This document shows positions 52,565 through 61,769 of a stretch of DNA of 64,000 nt, piece after piece. Below the pieces are notes generated by a model. The model was not told the DNA's origin and ran no database searches. It saw only the letters and a list, made by a program, of their open reading frames with translations. The stretch lies in the NCBI RefSeq assembly GCF_014750685.1, contig NZ_JAAXGE010000003.1, forward strand, positions 434,001 through 498,000, written 5' to 3'. A program made the position numbers and the translations under genes. Position 1 is the stretch's first letter, and each line of letters opens with the position of its first letter. This DNA is from Bacteroides sp. GM023. Lineage in GTDB: Bacteria > Bacteroidota > Bacteroidia > Bacteroidales > Bacteroidaceae.

Positions 52565-54319
52565 TCAATGTATTTCTTCGCACACTTTCATTTCCATTCC
52601 TTTGTATACTACCACAATCTTATGTAGTTGTGTAGTACCAATAGCATTTTTTACCGTATCAGTATCAGCATAACGATTTGCTTGGGCGATACCCTCTTGT
52701 CGCAATTCTTCTACACGATTTTCGGGGTCTTTGTATTTTGCATATTTCAACTCTATAATGTAGCTATGTTTCATATCGGGATAAATCTCCAGCAACGGGG
52801 ACAGGAAAATGTCGGCATATCCTTCTTGGGTGTCTGCTTCTGAAATGGGGCGATAGAATCTATTCTGAGCTGTCATGGCTAATGTGAAACCGTGGACGAA
52901 GAATTCACCCTTCTGCTTGTCTCGTTGGGAAGCGTAGCGTTTCAGGCAGTCGGCTATGTAGCCAAAATATGTTTGCCATGTACCTCGATAGGCAAGAGCA
53001 CTAGCTAACTCATTTTTCTCGTAGTTACTAAAACTTAGGTCAGCTTCATTATAGGTGTTTAATAGATAGGTGTAAAGTTGCTCGCGAACTACTTGATTGG
53101 GGATGGTCAGTTTGCACTTTCCTTCGTGTGTACCACTGATGGTGAGCATGCCAAAATAATATAGCAGACTCACGAAATTGTCAGGATCGATAATATTAAT
53201 AGCTGGAAAACCTTTTTTAAGTTCTCCTGTAATATATCCTTGACTAATCAAGGTTTGTATGATGGAAGCGTCATGAGCAAATTCTTTATCTTTGCGGATG
53301 AGCATGCGTAGCTTTTCGTAATCAATACGAATATTGTCCTCTATCATGTTTTTCGGAACTTCACCATTATATTCGATATAATTTTTGACGAAATAGAGCA
53401 CCATATTCGAATTATACATAGTGGTTCGACCATAACATTCTTCTGCAAAACAGTAATTGTCATACCATGGTTTCATAATCTGAATTAATTCATCAACGGT
53501 GTGATTGAAATGGCTTGTGGTGGAATAGTAAGTCAGCATCTCACGTACTTCACTTTCTGTGAATCCCATCATTTCGTTGAATCTTGGCGAGAGTGAATAG
53601 TTGGTACCGATATTAAAGCCGCTAGTCAAATCGTCCATCGTCACGGGGCTGACACCGGTAATGAAACAACGCTTGATGCTGGAGTCTGTACCGGATTTTA
53701 TCTTGTTAAAGAAAGCACGCAGATACCCTTCTTTATGTGTTTCGTCAGTATAACGGTTCAGGCTATTGACATCAGAGAGTATTGTATTGGTGAAGTGGTC
53801 ATATTCATCAATGAAGAGATATATCTTTTGATTGACGCGGGCACATTCCGTAAACAAATATTCGAACTGATTGATTGCTCCGTCTTTTTCATCCATTTTT
53901 TCCTTGATTCCTTCGGGTAGATAGTCAGCATAGACATCGCAAAAATAGTCGAACACGATTCTGCAATGCTCGTCCAGGCCTTTGCGATAGCTCTGCAAGT
54001 CTCCACTGATTCCTGAAAAATTCAATTTTATCACTAAATAGCTGTTGCGGTCTTTTGTGGGATGCTTTCCGATATATAGATCACCAAATAGAGCATCAAA
54101 TTTATCTTTGGCACGTACATCATAATAGTGTTGTAGCATATTCAATGTCAGACTTTTCCCAAATCGGCGTGGGCGGATAAAGAAGAAAAAGCGGTCTGAT
54201 TGTTCTATCAAGGAGATGAATGAGGTTTTATCCACATAATAATAATTGTCCAGGCGGATGTCCTCAAAGTTCATCATGCCATAAGGTAGCAATTTTCTGT
54301 CTGATGGTACATATTCCAT
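52565..54319 (-). CDS. AAA-ATPase-like / DUF1703 protein with C-terminal nuclease-like domain
   Basis: 584 residues, a longer paralogue of the 50,085 gene. LLPYGMMNFEDIRLDNYYYVDKT, then the P-loop FFIRPRRFGKSLTLN, then IYLFIDEYDHF (Walker B). C-terminal GYADIFLSPLLEIY and SYIIELKYAKYKD give the D...ELK nuclease signature. Cytoplasmic. Its 5' region bears a promoter overlapping a perfect 10-bp dyad, suggesting dedicated control. Function unknown. Confidence 0.85.
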   Translation of the reverse strand: MEYVPSDRKLLPYGMMNFEDIRLDNYYYVDKTSFISLIEQSDRFFFFIRPRRFGKSLTLNMLQHYYDVRAKDKFDALFGDLYIGKHPTKDRNSYLVIKLNFSGISGDLQSYRKGLDEHCRIVFDYFCDVYADYLPEGIKEKMDEKDGAINQFEYLFTECARVNQKIYLFIDEYDHFTNTILSDVNSLNRYTDETHKEGYLRAFFNKIKSGTDSSIKRCFITGVSPVTMDDLTSGFNIGTNYSLSPRFNEMMGFTESEVREMLTYYSTTSHFNHTVDELIQIMKPWYDNYCFAEECYGRTTMYNSNMVLYFVKNYIEYNGEVPKNMIEDNIRIDYEKLRMLIRKDKEFAHDASIIQTLISQGYITGELKKGFPAINIIDPDNFVSLLYYFGMLTISGTHEGKCKLTIPNQVVREQLYTYLLNTYNEADLSFSNYEKNELASALAYRGTWQTYFGYIADCLKRYASQRDKQKGEFFVHGFTLAMTAQNRFYRPISEADTQEGYADIFLSPLLEIYPDMKHSYIIELKYAKYKDPENRVEELRQEGIAQANRYADTDTVKNAIGTTQLHKIVVVYKGMEMKVCEEIH

Positions 54320-54336
54320 AATCTATGTCTTTTTAT

Positions 54337-54368
54337 GTCTACACTTTGAATAAGTGTAGACAAAGATA
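54337..54368 (-). promoter_or_regulatory. Promoter with overlapping 10-bp dyad before the second DUF1703 gene
   Basis: Minus-strand -7 TATCTTTG (54368-54361) abuts a perfect inverted repeat GTCTACACTT / AAGTGTAGAC (54337-54346, 54352-54361) with a 5-bp centre. The dyad covers the expected start site, a classic repressor-operator position, or forms a leader hairpin. Confidence 0.6.
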
Positions 54369-54476
54369 CTTTCTTTCCACTACTTTCCCAAACAAATGTT
54401 CTTTCTTTTTGTTTCAGGTCTTTGGTTATGAGTATCAACCTATATTTTAACAAAACTGAAATAATAATCAAACTCG

Positions 54477-54507
54477 TTGGCTGAGTACCGGATTTTATCT
54501 ACCTTTG
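54477..54507 (+). promoter_or_regulatory. Promoter of the PBP1A gene
   Basis: TTG (54477-54479), 20-bp spacer, TACCTTTG (54500-54507); ATG 39 bp downstream. Confidence 0.65.
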
Positions 54508-54546
54508 TACCTTAATTATTTGCGTCTTTTTTAAGCTAGAAAAAAC

Positions 54547-56871
54547 ATGATTCGAAAAATAATAAAAGCTCTTTGGATTTTATTGGCAATTGGAGTAGTG
54601 GCTGTTGTCACTATATTTGTTTCCATCTCAAAAGGTTGGATAGGTTATATGCCTCCTGTAGAGGAATTGGAGAATCCAAGTTATAAATTTGCGACGGAGA
54701 TTTTCTCGGAAGACGATAAGGTACTGGGTACTTGGTCTTACAGTAAAGAAAATCGTGTATATACTGCCTATAAGGATTTATCACCCAATATCATTAATGC
54801 ATTGATTGCTACGGAAGATGTTCGTTTCGTCGAACATTCAGGTATTGACGCCAAGGCGTTGTTCCGTGCATTTGTAAAACGCGGTTTGATGTTCCAGAAA
54901 AATGCGGGTGGGGGTAGTACCCTGTCACAGCAACTTGCCAAGCAGTTGTTTACGGAAAATGTGGCGAGGAATACTCTTCAACGTCTTTTTCAGAAGCCTA
55001 TTGAATGGGTGATTGCAGTGAAGCTCGAACGCTACTACACTAAAGAAGAAATTCTGAGCATGTATCTCAATAAGTTCGACTTCTTGAATAATGCGGTCGG
55101 TATCAAGACGGCGGCTCATACATACTTTGGCTGCGAACCGAAGGAATTGAAGTTGGAAGAAGCGGCTACTTTGGTCGGTATGTGTAAGAATCCATCGCTC
55201 TATAATCCGGTACGCTTCAATGAACGTTCTCGTGGACGTCGTAATGTGGTGCTTGAGCAGATGCGTAAAGCAGGATATATCACAGAAGCCGAATGTGATT
55301 CTTTAAAAGCTCTTCCGTTGAAGTTGACTTATAATCGTGTAGACCACAAAGAAGGTTTGGCGACTTATTTCCGCGAGTATCTCCGTGGTGTAATGACCGC
55401 ACCGAAGCCGGTGAAAAGTGATTATCGCGGTTGGCAAATGCAGAAGTTCTACGAAGATTCTCTTTCTTGGGAAACGAATCCGCTATATGGCTGGTGTGCG
55501 AAAAACAAGAAGAAGGACGGAACGAATTATAATATCTATACGGATGGGTTGAAGATTTATACTACTATCAACTCACGTATGCAGCAATATGCTGAAGATG
55601 CTGTGAAAGAGCATTTGGGCGATTATCTGCAACCGGTATTCTTCAAGGAAAAAGAGGGCAGTAAGAATGCTCCTTATGCAAGGTCATTGCCGGAAAAACG
55701 GGTGGAAGAATTGCTGACTAAGGCGATGAAGCAGACCGACCGTTACCGTCTGATGAAAGAAGCGGGAGCTTCGGAACAGGAGATTCGGAAAGCGTTCGAC
55801 AAACCGGAAGAGATGACTGTCTTTTCCTGGAAAGGGGATAAGGATACGATTATGAGCCCGATGGACTCCATCCGTTATTACAAGTCTTTCCTGCGTACAG
55901 GATTCATGTCGATGGACCCGATGAACGGACATGTGAAGGCTTATGTAGGCGGACCGAATTATGTATATTTCCAGTATGATATGGCTATGGTAGGACGCCG
56001 TCAGGTAGGATCTACTATTAAACCCTATCTGTATACACTGGCTATGGAGAATAATTTCTCTCCTTGTGACCAGGTGCGTCACGTAGAACAGACATTGATC
56101 GACGAGAATGGAACTCCTTGGTCACCGCGTAACGCTAACAACAAGCGTTATGGTGAAATGGTGACTTTAAAATGGGGATTGGCCAATTCGGACAACTGGA
56201 TTTCTGCTTACCTGATGGGTAAACTGAATCCGTATAATCTGGTGAGACTTATTCATAGTTTCGGTGTACGCAATAAAGCTATCGACCCGGTTGTTTCACT
56301 TTGTCTCGGCCCTTGCGAAATCTCTGTCGGCGAAATGGTGAGTGCTTATACAGCTTTCGCTAATAAAGGTATTCGTGTAGCTCCGCTGTTTGTTACCCGT
56401 ATTGAAGATAGTGACGGCAATGTGATTTCTACATTTGCACCACAGATGGAAGAGGTAATCAGCGTTTCGAGTGCTTACAAGATGCTTGTCATGCTCCGTG
56501 CCGTTATTAATGAAGGAACGGGTGGACGTGTCCGCCGCTATGGTATCACTGCCGATATGGGTGGAAAGACGGGAACAACCAATGACAACTCTGATGCCTG
56601 GTTTATGGGATTCACTCCCTCACTGGTATCTGGCTGCTGGGTAGGAGGTGACGAACGTGATATTCACTTCGGCAGAATGACTTATGGACAGGGAGCTGCT
56701 GCTGCACTGCCTATCTGGGCACTCTACATGAAGAAGGTATATGATGACCCGACTTTGGGATACGACCAGCAAGAAACGTTCAAACTTCCTCAGGGATTTG
56801 ACCCTTGTGCCGGTTCGGAAACTCCGAATGGCGAAGTGGAAGAAATGGGGTTGGACGACTTGTTTAACTAA
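54547..56871 (+). CDS. Class A penicillin-binding protein 1A
   Basis: 774 residues. N-terminal TM helix (about 8-28). The GT51 glycosyltransferase domain has EDVRFVEHSGID and GGSTLSQQLAKQLF; the transpeptidase has the catalytic SxxK in GSTIKPYLY, SDN in LANSDNW and KTG in GGKTGTTNDNSDAWF. It polymerises and crosslinks peptidoglycan in the periplasm. Full length; neighbours folK and kdsB follow closely on the same strand. Confidence 0.95.
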   Translation: MIRKIIKALWILLAIGVVAVVTIFVSISKGWIGYMPPVEELENPSYKFATEIFSEDDKVLGTWSYSKENRVYTAYKDLSPNIINALIATEDVRFVEHSGIDAKALFRAFVKRGLMFQKNAGGGSTLSQQLAKQLFTENVARNTLQRLFQKPIEWVIAVKLERYYTKEEILSMYLNKFDFLNNAVGIKTAAHTYFGCEPKELKLEEAATLVGMCKNPSLYNPVRFNERSRGRRNVVLEQMRKAGYITEAECDSLKALPLKLTYNRVDHKEGLATYFREYLRGVMTAPKPVKSDYRGWQMQKFYEDSLSWETNPLYGWCAKNKKKDGTNYNIYTDGLKIYTTINSRMQQYAEDAVKEHLGDYLQPVFFKEKEGSKNAPYARSLPEKRVEELLTKAMKQTDRYRLMKEAGASEQEIRKAFDKPEEMTVFSWKGDKDTIMSPMDSIRYYKSFLRTGFMSMDPMNGHVKAYVGGPNYVYFQYDMAMVGRRQVGSTIKPYLYTLAMENNFSPCDQVRHVEQTLIDENGTPWSPRNANNKRYGEMVTLKWGLANSDNWISAYLMGKLNPYNLVRLIHSFGVRNKAIDPVVSLCLGPCEISVGEMVSAYTAFANKGIRVAPLFVTRIEDSDGNVISTFAPQMEEVISVSSAYKMLVMLRAVINEGTGGRVRRYGITADMGGKTGTTNDNSDAWFMGFTPSLVSGCWVGGDERDIHFGRMTYGQGAAAALPIWALYMKKVYDDPTLGYDQQETFKLPQGFDPCAGSETPNGEVEEMGLDDLFN

Positions 56872-56886
56872 GCTTCTTCTCCTGCC

Positions 56887-57255
56887 ATGCATAAGTGTAT
56901 CATCTGCATTGGAAGTAACTACAACCGGAAGGAAAATCTATTTTTTGCACGGCAAAAGCTGACGGATCTGTTTCCTTCCATTCGTTTCACGTCTGAACAG
57001 GAAACGCAGCCTTTGTTTTTCCGGAGTCCGGCGTTATTTTCCAATCAGGTAGCACAGTTCTTTTCCGAAGCCGGGGAAGAGAAAGTAAGGAAGGAATTGA
57101 AAGCCATCGAGAAATCTGCCGGCCGTCGTCCGGAAGATAAGAAAGAAGAAAAAGTTTGCCTGGATATTGATTTGCTCACTTTTGATGACAGGGTATTGAA
57201 ACCCGAGGACTTGAAAAGGGAGTATATCGTGAAGGGATTAGAAGAATTAAAATAG
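56887..57255 (+). CDS. folK: 2-amino-4-hydroxy-6-hydroxymethyldihydropteridine diphosphokinase (HPPK)
   Basis: 122 residues, shorter than the usual 150-160. CIICIGSNYNRKENL is the N-terminal HPPK motif; AIEKSAGRRPEDKKEEKVCLDIDLLTFDD contains the 'GR...DIDLL' signature with the two catalytic aspartates (parts quoted). The central NxxxxxxT/LxP loop is shortened. It transfers pyrophosphate from ATP to the pterin in folate synthesis. It is 15 bp after the PBP1A gene and 8 bp before kdsB, likely cotranscribed. Confidence 0.8.
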   Translation: MHKCIICIGSNYNRKENLFFARQKLTDLFPSIRFTSEQETQPLFFRSPALFSNQVAQFFSEAGEEKVRKELKAIEKSAGRRPEDKKEEKVCLDIDLLTFDDRVLKPEDLKREYIVKGLEELK

Positions 57256-57263
57256 ATTCAGAT

Positions 57264-58016
57264 ATGAAATTTCTGGGAATAATACCTGCCCGTTATGCAT
57301 CCACACGTTTCCCCGCGAAACCGTTGGCTATCCTGGGTGGAAAAACAGTGATACAACGTGTATATGAACAAGTAGCGGGCGTATTGGATGACGCTTATGT
57401 AGCTACTGACGACGAACGGATCGAAGCGGCTGTAAAAGCCTTTGGGGGCAAGGTGGTAATGACCTCTGTTCATCATAAAAGCGGTACGGACCGTTGTTAC
57501 GAAGCCTGTACCAAGATAGGTGGTGGTTTCGATGTCGTTGTTAATATACAGGGGGACGAACCTTTTATCCAACCTTCGCAGCTGAATGCTGTAAAGGCTT
57601 GTTTTGAAGACCAGACTACACAAATTGCCACATTGGTGAAGCCTTTCACTGCCGATGAATCGTTTGCCGTACTCGAAAATGTGAATTCACCGAAAGTGGT
57701 AGTCAATACAAACTGGAATGCACTTTACTTCAGTCGTTCTATTATCCCTTATCAACGTAATGCTGAAAAGCAGGAATGGCTGAAAGGACATACCTATTAT
57801 AAACATATTGGCCTGTATGCTTATCGCACAGAAGTGCTGAAAGAGATAACGGCACTCCCGCAGTCTTCTCTTGAAATAGCCGAGTCGTTGGAACAGCTTC
57901 GCTGGCTGGAAAACGGCTATAAGATAAAGGTAGGTATCAGCGATGTGGAAACGATTGGTATTGACACTCCTCAGGACTTGGAACGTGCAGAGGAATTTTT
58001 GAAAAACAGAGGATAG
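57264..58016 (+). CDS. kdsB: 3-deoxy-manno-octulosonate cytidylyltransferase
   Basis: 250 residues. IIPARYASTRFPAKPLA is the CTP-binding start of KdsB; VVNIQGDEPFIQP the catalytic loop; SLEIAESLEQLRWLENG the Kdo-binding end. It makes CMP-Kdo for lipid A core synthesis. It is the housekeeping counterpart of the CMP-ulosonate enzyme at 31,073. It lies in a run with folK and the M16-like gene with 4-8 bp gaps. Confidence 0.96.
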   Translation: MKFLGIIPARYASTRFPAKPLAILGGKTVIQRVYEQVAGVLDDAYVATDDERIEAAVKAFGGKVVMTSVHHKSGTDRCYEACTKIGGGFDVVVNIQGDEPFIQPSQLNAVKACFEDQTTQIATLVKPFTADESFAVLENVNSPKVVVNTNWNALYFSRSIIPYQRNAEKQEWLKGHTYYKHIGLYAYRTEVLKEITALPQSSLEIAESLEQLRWLENGYKIKVGISDVETIGIDTPQDLERAEEFLKNRG

Positions 58017-58020
58017 TCTT

Positions 58021-59304
58021 ATGGATCGCACGATACAACCTGAAATACAAACCCTGAAAAACTTCCGGATACTTACTCCCGTCCGGACTACTTTGCCGAA
58101 TGGTATTCCGCTGACCGTTATCAATGCCGGTGAGCAGGATGTGGTACGTATGGATATACTTTTTTCCGGAGGTCGCTGGCAGCAATCGCAGAAATTACAA
58201 GCGTTGTTTACCAACCGGATGCTGCGTGAGGGGACTACGAAATATACGGCGGCAACAATTGCCGAAAAACTGGATTATTATGGTTCGTGGCTCGAACTGT
58301 CGAGCTCTTCGGAATATGCCTACATCACAGTCTATTCGTTGAATAAGTATTTGGCGAAAACATTGGAGGTAGTGGAGTCCATGATTAAGGAGCCGCTTTT
58401 TCCGGAAAAAGAACTGAGGACTATTCTGGATACGAATATCCAACAATATTTGGTCAATACTTCCAAAGTTGACTTCCTGGCACATCGCAGTCTGCTGAAA
58501 TCCCTCTACGGAGAACAGCATCCATGCGGAAAGATAGTAATGGAAGAAGATTACCATACTATCGCTCCGGATGTACTTCGTGATTTCTACGAACGGCATT
58601 ATCATTCGGGCAACTGCTCTATTTTCCTCTCCGGGAAGGTGACGGAAGATAGTATTCGCCGGGTGACGGATACTTTTGGTGTCCCGTTCGGACAACATCA
58701 ATTACAGATGCCGAAATTAAGTTTTCCTTTTGCTGCTGTTCCTGAAAAGAGAATTTTTACGGAGCGTGAGGATGCGATGCAGAGTGCAGTGAAACTGGGA
58801 TGTACCACTATTACCCGTGAACATCCGGATTATCCGAAATTGCGGGTACTGATGACTTTATTCGGTGGTTATTTCGGTAGCCGCCTGATGTCTAATATCC
58901 GCGAAGAAAAAGGATATACATATGGCATTTCGGCAGGTATCATGTTCTATCCTGATAGCGGGATGCTGCTTGTTTCCACGGAGACGGACAATGAATATGT
59001 GGAACCGCTGATACAGGAAGTGTATCACGAAATAGACCGCCTGCATCAAGAACCTGTGTCTATGGAAGAACTGACAATGGTGCGCAACTATATGCTGGGC
59101 GAAATGTGCCGGAGCTATGAGTCGCCTTTCTCACTTTCGGACGCGTGGATATTTATAGCTACTTCCGGTCTGACTGACGACTATTTTTCTCATTCCCTGC
59201 ACGCTGTGAATGAGATTACACCTGCGGAAATACAGGATTTGGCACAGCGTTATTTATGCAAAGAGACATTAAAAGAGGTCATCGCAGGTAAAAAGTTGTC
59301 ATAA
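58021..59304 (+). CDS. M16-family (insulinase-like) protein lacking the HxxEH zinc motif
   Basis: 427 residues with the two M16 halves (about 20-215 and 225-425). The motif position, after VRMDILFSGGRWQQSQKLQA, reads TNRMLREGT where active M16 enzymes have HFLEHMLFKGT. The ligands are therefore missing. RLMSNIREEKGYTYGIS, the substrate-contact 'R/Y' motif, is intact. The signature fits a non-catalytic M16 subunit, which normally partners an active one. No signal peptide visible. No active partner gene lies next to it in this window. Confidence 0.85.
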   Translation: MDRTIQPEIQTLKNFRILTPVRTTLPNGIPLTVINAGEQDVVRMDILFSGGRWQQSQKLQALFTNRMLREGTTKYTAATIAEKLDYYGSWLELSSSSEYAYITVYSLNKYLAKTLEVVESMIKEPLFPEKELRTILDTNIQQYLVNTSKVDFLAHRSLLKSLYGEQHPCGKIVMEEDYHTIAPDVLRDFYERHYHSGNCSIFLSGKVTEDSIRRVTDTFGVPFGQHQLQMPKLSFPFAAVPEKRIFTEREDAMQSAVKLGCTTITREHPDYPKLRVLMTLFGGYFGSRLMSNIREEKGYTYGISAGIMFYPDSGMLLVSTETDNEYVEPLIQEVYHEIDRLHQEPVSMEELTMVRNYMLGEMCRSYESPFSLSDAWIFIATSGLTDDYFSHSLHAVNEITPAEIQDLAQRYLCKETLKEVIAGKKLS

Positions 59305-59342
59305 TTTGCTTTCCGGTAGGGGAATGTATGGGAGAGAAATTG

Positions 59343-59350
59343 TATCTTTG
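59343..59350 (+). promoter_or_regulatory. -7 element before the MORN-repeat gene
   Basis: TATCTTTG, a perfect TAnnTTTG match, 40 bp before the ATG; the -33 is not clear. Confidence 0.5.
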
Positions 59351-59390
59351 TCCAAATTGTAAATCTAAAAAAGAGTAACTACTAAAATAA

Positions 59391-60560
59391 ATGAGGAAAT
59401 ATCTATATACTACACTTTTATTGGCTCTCCTTGCACAAGCGGGAGCGATGGCACAAGAAAATGAAGGAAAAAAAAGCGGATTTTTCGGAAAAATAAAAGA
59501 TACATTCTCTACGGATATAAAGATTGGCAACTATACTTTTAAAGATGGTAGCGTCTATACTGGTGAAATGAAAGGGCGCAAACCGAATGGAAAAGGAAAA
59601 ACAGTCTTTAAGAACGGTGATGTTTACGAAGGAGAATACGTAAAGGGAAAACGTGAAGGCTACGGCATTTATATGTTTCCCGACGGTGAAAAGTATGAAG
59701 GACAATGGTTTCAAGACCAGCAGCACGGAAGAGGTATCTATTATTTTATGAATAATAACCGTTATGACGGTATGTGGTTTCAGGATTACCAGCACGGTGA
59801 GGGAACGATGTATTATCACAACGGCGATTTGTATGTAGGTAACTGGGTAAATGATAAGCGCGAAGGCAAAGGCACATATACCTGGGCGAACGGCGCAAAA
59901 TATAGCGGTCATTGGAAGAATGACAAGAAGAACGGCAAAGGTAACATGAACTGGGACGATGGCTGTAAGTATGACGGTGACTGGAAAGATGATGTTCGCC
60001 ATGGCAAAGGGGTTTTTGAATATACCAACGGTGATAAATACGATGGTGACTGGGCGGATGATATTCAACATGGAAAAGGTACGTATTTCTTCCATACGGG
60101 TGACCGTTATGAAGGTTCTTATCTTTTAGGTGAACGTACCGGCCCGGGTGTTTACTATCACGCGAATGGTGATAAATATGTAGGAAACTTCAAGGATGGT
60201 ATGCAGGACGGCAAAGGTACTTTCACGTGGTCGAACGGTGCTGTGTACGAAGGTTCTTGGAAAAACAACAAACGTGACGGAAAAGGTATCTACAAATGGA
60301 GCAATGGTGACGTTTACGATGGTGACTGGAAAGATAATCGTCCGAACGGACAGGGCACTTTAAAGACTGTCGCAGGTATGCAATATAAAGGTGGTTTCGT
60401 TGACGGACTGGAAGAAGGACAAGGTGTACAAGTCGACAAGGATGGTAACCGCTTCGACGGCTTCTTCAAACAGGGAAAAAAGGACGGTCCGTTTGTGGAA
60501 ACGGATAAGGACGGAAAGGTTATCAAGAAAGGAACCTATAAATTAGGAAGACTTCAATAA
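59391..60560 (+). CDS. Exported MORN-repeat protein
   Basis: 389 residues. Signal peptide (about 1-21, ending AMAQ), a short basic linker, then about 14 MORN repeats of 23 residues (about 45-375) with the recurring pattern Y-x-G-x-W-x-x-x-x-x-x-G-x-G, for example KYDGDWKDDVRHGKG. Such proteins form elongated beta-sheet solenoids and are common in Bacteroides, perhaps periplasmic or surface scaffolds. The DNA repeats are divergent enough to be a single-gene feature. Partner unknown. Confidence 0.88.
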   Translation: MRKYLYTTLLLALLAQAGAMAQENEGKKSGFFGKIKDTFSTDIKIGNYTFKDGSVYTGEMKGRKPNGKGKTVFKNGDVYEGEYVKGKREGYGIYMFPDGEKYEGQWFQDQQHGRGIYYFMNNNRYDGMWFQDYQHGEGTMYYHNGDLYVGNWVNDKREGKGTYTWANGAKYSGHWKNDKKNGKGNMNWDDGCKYDGDWKDDVRHGKGVFEYTNGDKYDGDWADDIQHGKGTYFFHTGDRYEGSYLLGERTGPGVYYHANGDKYVGNFKDGMQDGKGTFTWSNGAVYEGSWKNNKRDGKGIYKWSNGDVYDGDWKDNRPNGQGTLKTVAGMQYKGGFVDGLEEGQGVQVDKDGNRFDGFFKQGKKDGPFVETDKDGKVIKKGTYKLGRLQ

Positions 60561-60569
60561 ATTGAGAAT

Positions 60570-60641
60570 TGAGAATTAAAAATTGAGAAATAAGAGCTAG
60601 CGCCATGGTGCTGCATAGAATTTCTCAATTTTTAATTCTCA
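60570..60641. terminator. Convergent terminator: perfect 21-bp inverted repeat
   Basis: Arms at 60570-60590 and 60621-60641 are exact reverse complements, 21 bp each, AT-rich (TGAGAATTAAAAATTGAGAAA, one base longer than a 20-base quotation limit, so described: starts TGAGAATTAA and ends TTGAGAAA). The 30-nt loop holds a GC-rich GCGCCATGGTGC near-palindrome. Between the MORN and prs genes, T-tracts on both sides. Confidence 0.7.
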
Positions 60642-60650
60642 TTTTTTAAT

Positions 60651-61589
60651 TTAGATAATGTATTGTGAACTGATAGACTCGTTATTCATAACGCGTTTGA
60701 TAGTTTCAGCAAACATTTCGGCAATACTCAACTGTTTTACTTTTGCGCATTTCTTAGCGTAAGGAATGCTGTCGGTAAATACCATTTCAGTCAGACCGGA
60801 TTCTTGCACACGGAAAGAAGCAGGATCAGACATTACACAGTGGCTGGCGATAGCCCGTACAGATGCTGCACCAGCTTCTAGCATGATGTTGGCAGCTTTA
60901 GTGATTGTTCCTGCTGTATCTACGATATCGTCAATCAGTACAACGTTCTTGTTGGTCACATCACCGATGATTTGCATGGAAGCAACTTCATTTGCTTTTT
61001 CACGTGATTTGTTACAGAGTACCAATGGCACACCGAGATATTTGGAGAAAGTGCTGGCGCGTTTTGAACCACCTACGTCCGGCGTAGCAATCACCAGATT
61101 TTCCAGGTTTAATGACTGGATGTAGGGGAGGAATACGGCTGATGCATACAGGTGATCTACGGGGATGTTGAAGAATCCCTGAATCTGGTCTGCATGCAAG
61201 TCCATGGTAATCAGTCGGTCGATACCTGCTACAGAAAGCAGATCGGCTACCAACTTAGCTCCGATAGATACACGAGGTTTGTCTTTTCTGTCCTGACGGG
61301 CCCATCCGAAATAGGGGACTACAGCTACAACGCTCTTTGCAGATGCACGTTTTGCAGCGTCGATCATCAGGAGAAGTTCCATTAAGTTGTCTGAGTTTGG
61401 GAAAGTGGATTGAACCAGGAATACATGTGCGCCACGAATTGACTCCTCATATGAAACCGCAAATTCACCATCGGCAAAATGCGTAATGTTCATATTTCCC
61501 AGAGGACAATCCAGGCTTGCGCAGATTTTTTCTGCAAGATATCTCGAGTTCGTTCCCGAGAATACCATAAAGGGTGCTTTTTCGCTCAT
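60651..61589 (-). CDS. prs: Ribose-phosphate pyrophosphokinase
   Basis: 312 residues. FMVFSGTNSRYLAEKIC opens the protein, followed by GNMNITHFADGEFAVSY, a flexible catalytic loop in SKRASTFSKYLGVPL, and the PRPP-binding VVLIDDIVDTAGTITKAA. It makes PRPP from ribose 5-phosphate and ATP for nucleotide, His and Trp synthesis. The last residues after ISSQYII are slightly extended. It is monocistronic with its own -7 element. Confidence 0.96.
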   Translation of the reverse strand: MSEKAPFMVFSGTNSRYLAEKICASLDCPLGNMNITHFADGEFAVSYEESIRGAHVFLVQSTFPNSDNLMELLLMIDAAKRASAKSVVAVVPYFGWARQDRKDKPRVSIGAKLVADLLSVAGIDRLITMDLHADQIQGFFNIPVDHLYASAVFLPYIQSLNLENLVIATPDVGGSKRASTFSKYLGVPLVLCNKSREKANEVASMQIIGDVTNKNVVLIDDIVDTAGTITKAANIMLEAGAASVRAIASHCVMSDPASFRVQESGLTEMVFTDSIPYAKKCAKVKQLSIAEMFAETIKRVMNNESISSQYII

Positions 61590-61627
61590 TTTGTAATAGA
61601 TGTTTTACCTATTTGTTAATTTGCCTG

Positions 61628-61635
61628 CAAAGGTA
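61628..61635 (-). promoter_or_regulatory. -7 element of prs
   Basis: Minus-strand TACCTTTG, a perfect match, 39 bp before the prs ATG. Confidence 0.5.
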
Positions 61636-61709
61636 GGAATTTCTCTTATTATTTAGAAGGACTTATTGTATAAAAAATATATTTCTCTCCAACTTATCGG
61701 AAATATTTG

Positions 61710-61717
61710 TAGATTTG
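61710..61717 (+). promoter_or_regulatory. -7 element before the histidine-kinase-like gene
   Basis: TAGATTTG, a perfect TAnnTTTG match, 53 bp before the ATG, divergent from prs. Confidence 0.4.
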
Positions 61718-61769
61718 CAATAAATAATGGGGAATATCCATTATCCGTTGTTAATTATCCGATAATAAA

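Noticed and set aside
59523..60500. Periodic DNA repeats that could suggest a CRISPR array or tandem repeat
   Set aside because: They are the in-frame 23-residue MORN repeats of one protein and diverge at the DNA level.
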